Assembly (NCBI GenBank): GCA_963930655.1 | Contig: OZ005621.1 | Span: 18,587,001-18,651,000 of the forward strand | Origin: Myrica gale | Taxonomy: Eukaryota > Streptophyta > Magnoliopsida > Fagales > Myricaceae | Length of the DNA stretch: 64,000 nucleotides | Direction: 5' to 3' | Shown here: positions 61,036 to 64,000 of the stretch, piece by piece | Numbering within the stretch: the stretch's first letter is position 1 | Layout of the letters: each line of letters begins with the position of its first letter | Made by a program: the position numbers and the translations under genes | Notes under the pieces: generated by a model | Told to the model about the DNA's origin: nothing | The model's database searches: none | What the model saw: only the letters and a program-made list of their open reading frames with translations

Positions 61036-61300
61036 TTATTCCGTATTGGCCTGGATCGGATTTTCTTTTGTCTTGCATTTGATAAAACTCGAGCGTTTCT
61101 CAATGGGGCTCTTCATATGAGTGCTATTACTATCCTTCAAAACTTCGGTTGCTGCATGGATCACCTCTCCAGAAGCATTACGAGCAACTACCGCAGCAAC
61201 CATGAAATCCTTTCTCACCGCCATATCTTAATCGTATTTTGTGGGGGGAGGATGCCAACGAGTTTCCACTCCCTCTTTTTTCAACCAAGCTCCAAGCATC
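61036..61300 (-). pseudogene. RNase H-like (RVT_3) fragment, probably from a plant LINE
   Basis: The minus strand reads MAVRKDFMVAAVVARNASGE then VIHAATEVLKD, the start of the RNase H fold common at the end of plant non-LTR pol proteins. Upstream bases echo the usual proline-rich lead (HPPPTKYD) with a stop. The expected acidic continuation decays after SPIE. Only part of the domain remains. Confidence 0.6.
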
Positions 61301-61517
61301 CAAGTGCTCCTGACTAATCTTCCCTGCCTTCCTTGCTAGCACAGTAGGATTCTCAATGAAACAAAGAAAGAGTCAATCCAAATAAGAATGACGTCAGAAC
61401 TTGGATGGATAAATACTATCACTAGCGAAAGTTAGATTATGTGACGTCTGAAAACAAAAAATTTTTTAAAAAATTGAGAGTTTTGACTTTTATGTGAATT
61501 TGTAAAAAAATTAGGAT

Positions 61518-61680
61518 AATGTTATTGTTTGCCCCTAACTATGGACCAATTGCAAACTCGTTCTCTAACTATGAAACAACGATTTATGTCCTCTAACTTT
61601 AGAAAATCATCAATCCGTCCAAATTATCCGTTAAGTTAGACGGAAATGTATGTAAAATAACCAAAATGCCCTCCAAGATA
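61518..61680. mobile_element. Single TIR-like end of a non-autonomous DNA element
   Basis: The phrases taactatggaccaattgcaa, ttagacggaaatgt and aaaataaccaaaatgccctc resemble the inner parts of Mutator-like TIRs at 40500 and 53100. A second arm is not visible. Confidence 0.35.
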
Positions 61681-61955
61681 ATTTTTTAAAATAAATTAAA
61701 ATATATATAAGATTATTGAAATAGAGTTTCAACATTGTAGATTATGTTGATGCCATTAAAGCAGGCAATTTAGATTTGTTTAAATTGATTAATTAAATTG
61801 ATTTCTGTCATTACTTAGGGCTGTGTGATATTTTTCAGATCAGGTTTAATAAATTATTTATGCTAAGATTTGTATAAGTTTTCGGCATTGAAGTATAATA
61901 GGGTGTATAAGTTTTAACTTACTATTCATTCCTCTAATAAGTTTAGGATCTCAAC

Positions 61956-62080
61956 TAGGGGTGTTCAGTGCCACCGGGAAAATTCGGTGGCACCGACACC
62001 AGTGCCGGTTTGTATTTTTGTTGAAAGCCCGGGTTACCCGACATCGGGAACCCGGACCCCGGGAAACCGGGTTTATTAAA
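61956..62080. mobile_element. hAT-type element, left end
   Basis: Starts TAGGGGTGTTCAG, the typical plant hAT terminus, followed by ggtggcaccgacacc and ccgggaaaccgggttt repeats. The element would extend to the right. No transposase is seen in the remaining window. Confidence 0.55.
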
Positions 62081-63099
62081 AAAAACAAAGAAACGAACGT
62101 GAAAGTGTGAAACACGCGTTTTGTGGTTTTGTGGTTTTGTGAAAGTGTTAAGTGAATTGAATTTTCGTAGACTGCATTCCCTTTCCCATTCCCAGCCGGC
62201 CAGCCCACTGCCGACGCCCGACAGTGCCGAGTGCCCAGTGCCCCCTAACGCAACAGCTCCCGAGTCCCCAGTTCCTTTCGGCCCTTCCTCTCCTGCCGTC
62301 TGGCGCACAGTATGTTATTGTATTTATTGGCCTTGGTTGGTTTATGGCTTGGTTATATGGGTCCTCTCAGTTCCCAAAGTAGTGTACAATTAGAGGTAGT
62401 TTAAATCCTTCTCCAAGTCGATTATGATGATAGGACCTGTGACCGGTTCTATACACATGCATTCCCTTCTACGTAGATTATGATTCTAGGAGTTATTGCA
62501 ACATTTTAGGTTGTATAAATATTTTCTGTTTTGCCATGGCATCGACAACTAGTTTCACCAAGAAGTTCTCTCTGTACTATTCTCTGGATAGTTTCCATTC
62601 TATCCACATTACAATCATACTTGTTTGGATTTTCGAATTTTCATATTGGTAGTTTTGCCGTTAGATTGTTCTTCCCATGCAATCCGCTTCCCTTTTCCTA
62701 CATTGGGATCTCTGGCCCCTCAACCGTATATTTTTTAGCTTGTCCAATGGGACCAGTATCCCACGTATATGACAGTGAAGAGACGTCTATTCATCCACGA
62801 CACGATTTTAACGTCACTGTGCTCGATTTCCGTTACTCGAGAGAAAGAACTTTCCTTCTGTTCAGAGAGAAGAAAAACCTTCCTTCTTCCTTCCCTCCAT
62901 TCGCTTGCACAGTTCTCCAATTTGGAGTGTTAAGAGTTTTGTTTCTTTACAATCAGAGAAAAGAATGGGATTAACCAAATAGGAATTCTACCCGATCACG
63001 TACAACAGCAACCACTCTGCTTCAAAGCAGCAAGAAAGCACAACCGATTCTTGATTCCCTAGTACTCTTTTTTTCTTCTCTGTTTTTTTCAGTAGCAGC

Positions 63100-63183
63100 A
63101 TGGCTGAGTTCAGTGATCTCCCACGAGAGCTCGTGATGTGGTTCCTTTCATGGAGAGCTTATGTTTACTGGAATATACTGTAA
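63100..63183 (+). pseudogene. Short F-box-like start, truncated
   Basis: A ttttttttcag-like tract precedes ATG at 63100. The 27 codons read MAEFSDLPRELVMWFLSWRA then YVYWNIL and stop. DLPRELVMxxLS is the usual beginning of plant F-box domains, but the following LPVKSL part is missing. It may be a truncated F-box gene or chance. Confidence 0.35.
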
Positions 63184-64000
63184 TTTTTGGCTTAGAGCAA
63201 CCTCTACAGCAGCTATAGTAGGGTGCAATGTGTAGTTCTCCAGAAAACCATTTCCTAGTGATGCAGGAGCATCAAGAAATAAATAAAATGAAGAGTGAAA
63301 GAATCTCACTGCATCATCATTTCGGTACAAAAGGCAATTTCACAAGAACAAATTATGGGTTTACGACCCAAAAAGAAAATTTCATTTCGGCTTATCATTC
63401 AAAAACTACAAAACAATTGGAACGCAGAGCTTTTTCTTTATACTGGTACATTTAGGGCTTAAAAATTCATTCCTAGCACTTCAAATCGATTCTGTGCACA
63501 TTCAAGGACAAAAGCTTCGAAGGTGCGAGCTGGTATATATTAGGCGATGACAATTATCATGTAGTCTCCAAGTTGTGGCTTTGTCTTGTTTTGGGCTAAC
63601 TAACCACACTTCAATTCGTTTTTTGACACAAAAGACTAACCTGCTACTCTTCAAATTGAGGCTGCATCAGGATAAAACAGACTTTCTAGAGACTGACGTA
63701 GCTTCCCATAGCTGGCAATCAAGTCTTTTCAGACTGATAAATCAAATTTTTTTCTGCCGTGTGATGTCGATATTGTGTCTTGTGAACTGAAAATCTCAGT
63801 GGCATTGATATCCATTGGGTGGAGGGAAAAAGTTTAGTGCTTTTGCAACGTGGAGATAAATTAGCATAAAGCAAGTTTGACAAGCTTTCGCATAATCTAT
63901 CTGCACACTCAAATAAGATAGAACTGTTGTGAAAGAGTGTTTTTCTGATGTAAGATAGAATAATGATTCCTGACGATGTGAATGAAGCAAGCATCTGTTA

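Larger units (their letters stand above)
60933..64000. other. Right-hand region, mainly repeat debris
   Basis: Apart from the LINE RNase H fragment, the TIR-like piece, the hAT end and the F-box-like start listed separately, I see no supported gene. A 147-codon open frame at 62531-62974 has no recognisable features. Confidence 0.45.

Noticed and set aside
62531-62974. Plus-strand open frame of 147 codons
   Set aside because: No recognisable domain, odd composition and no splice or family support; probably chance in repeat debris.

Overview
This is plant nuclear DNA, most likely from a woody eudicot (inference). It has multi-exon genes with GT-AG introns, AT-rich intergenic DNA and a very heavy load of class II transposons. 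The host gene content is thin: a broken annexin gene (minus strand, pieces from 1827 to 21248), an intact seven-exon alpha/beta-hydrolase of the monoacylglycerol lipase type (plus strand, 24585-30731), and a ten-exon PIG-L/GPI de-N-acetylase gene (minus strand, 34549-39168) with one 2-bp frameshift in a metal-binding motif. The last exon of an unidentified gene may lie at 172-280, and a short F-box-like start at 63100.

Transposons explain most of the rest. Four CACTA (En/Spm) elements are delimited at both ends with 3-bp target duplications: CACTA-1 2263-14459 (AAG), CACTA-2 15623-20772 (AAT), CACTA-3 42680-50154 (TGT) and CACTA-4 57780-60929 (ATT). A fifth CACTA end starts at 54313. CACTA-1 carries both TnpD (tnp2 transposase plus DUF4218 and DUF4216) and a TnpA-like gene. 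It also carries fragments of three host genes: the splicing factor SYF1, cytosolic GAPDH and one unidentified exon. CACTA-2 and CACTA-3 keep TnpA and the tail of TnpD but have lost the catalytic core. In CACTA-3 the core is replaced by foreign DNA through a junction patched with two short copied sequences. Each CACTA family has its own subterminal repeat: hairpins of the tagcggcggtca type, GTCCGGACG-like sites, GTTCGAACGA sites, or caaccaa/ttggttg sites.

A Mutator-like element (40365-42400, 9-bp duplication, TIRs of about 220 bp) carries no visible transposase. It encodes a small GRF zinc-finger, coiled-coil, membrane-anchor protein. A shortened relative (52952-54312) is cut by the fifth CACTA end. 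A PIF/Harbinger transposase (55372-56753), hAT ends, an L1-type tail, a LINE RNase H fragment, a copia fossil and several MITEs fill the remainder.

The most striking region is 1.8-21.2 kb. Two CACTA elements and one MITE landed in exons of a single annexin gene. Two of the insertions lie within 21 bp of each other in one exon, and removing them with one target copy each gives an unbroken 73-codon exon. The gene also lacks its first and last coding parts.
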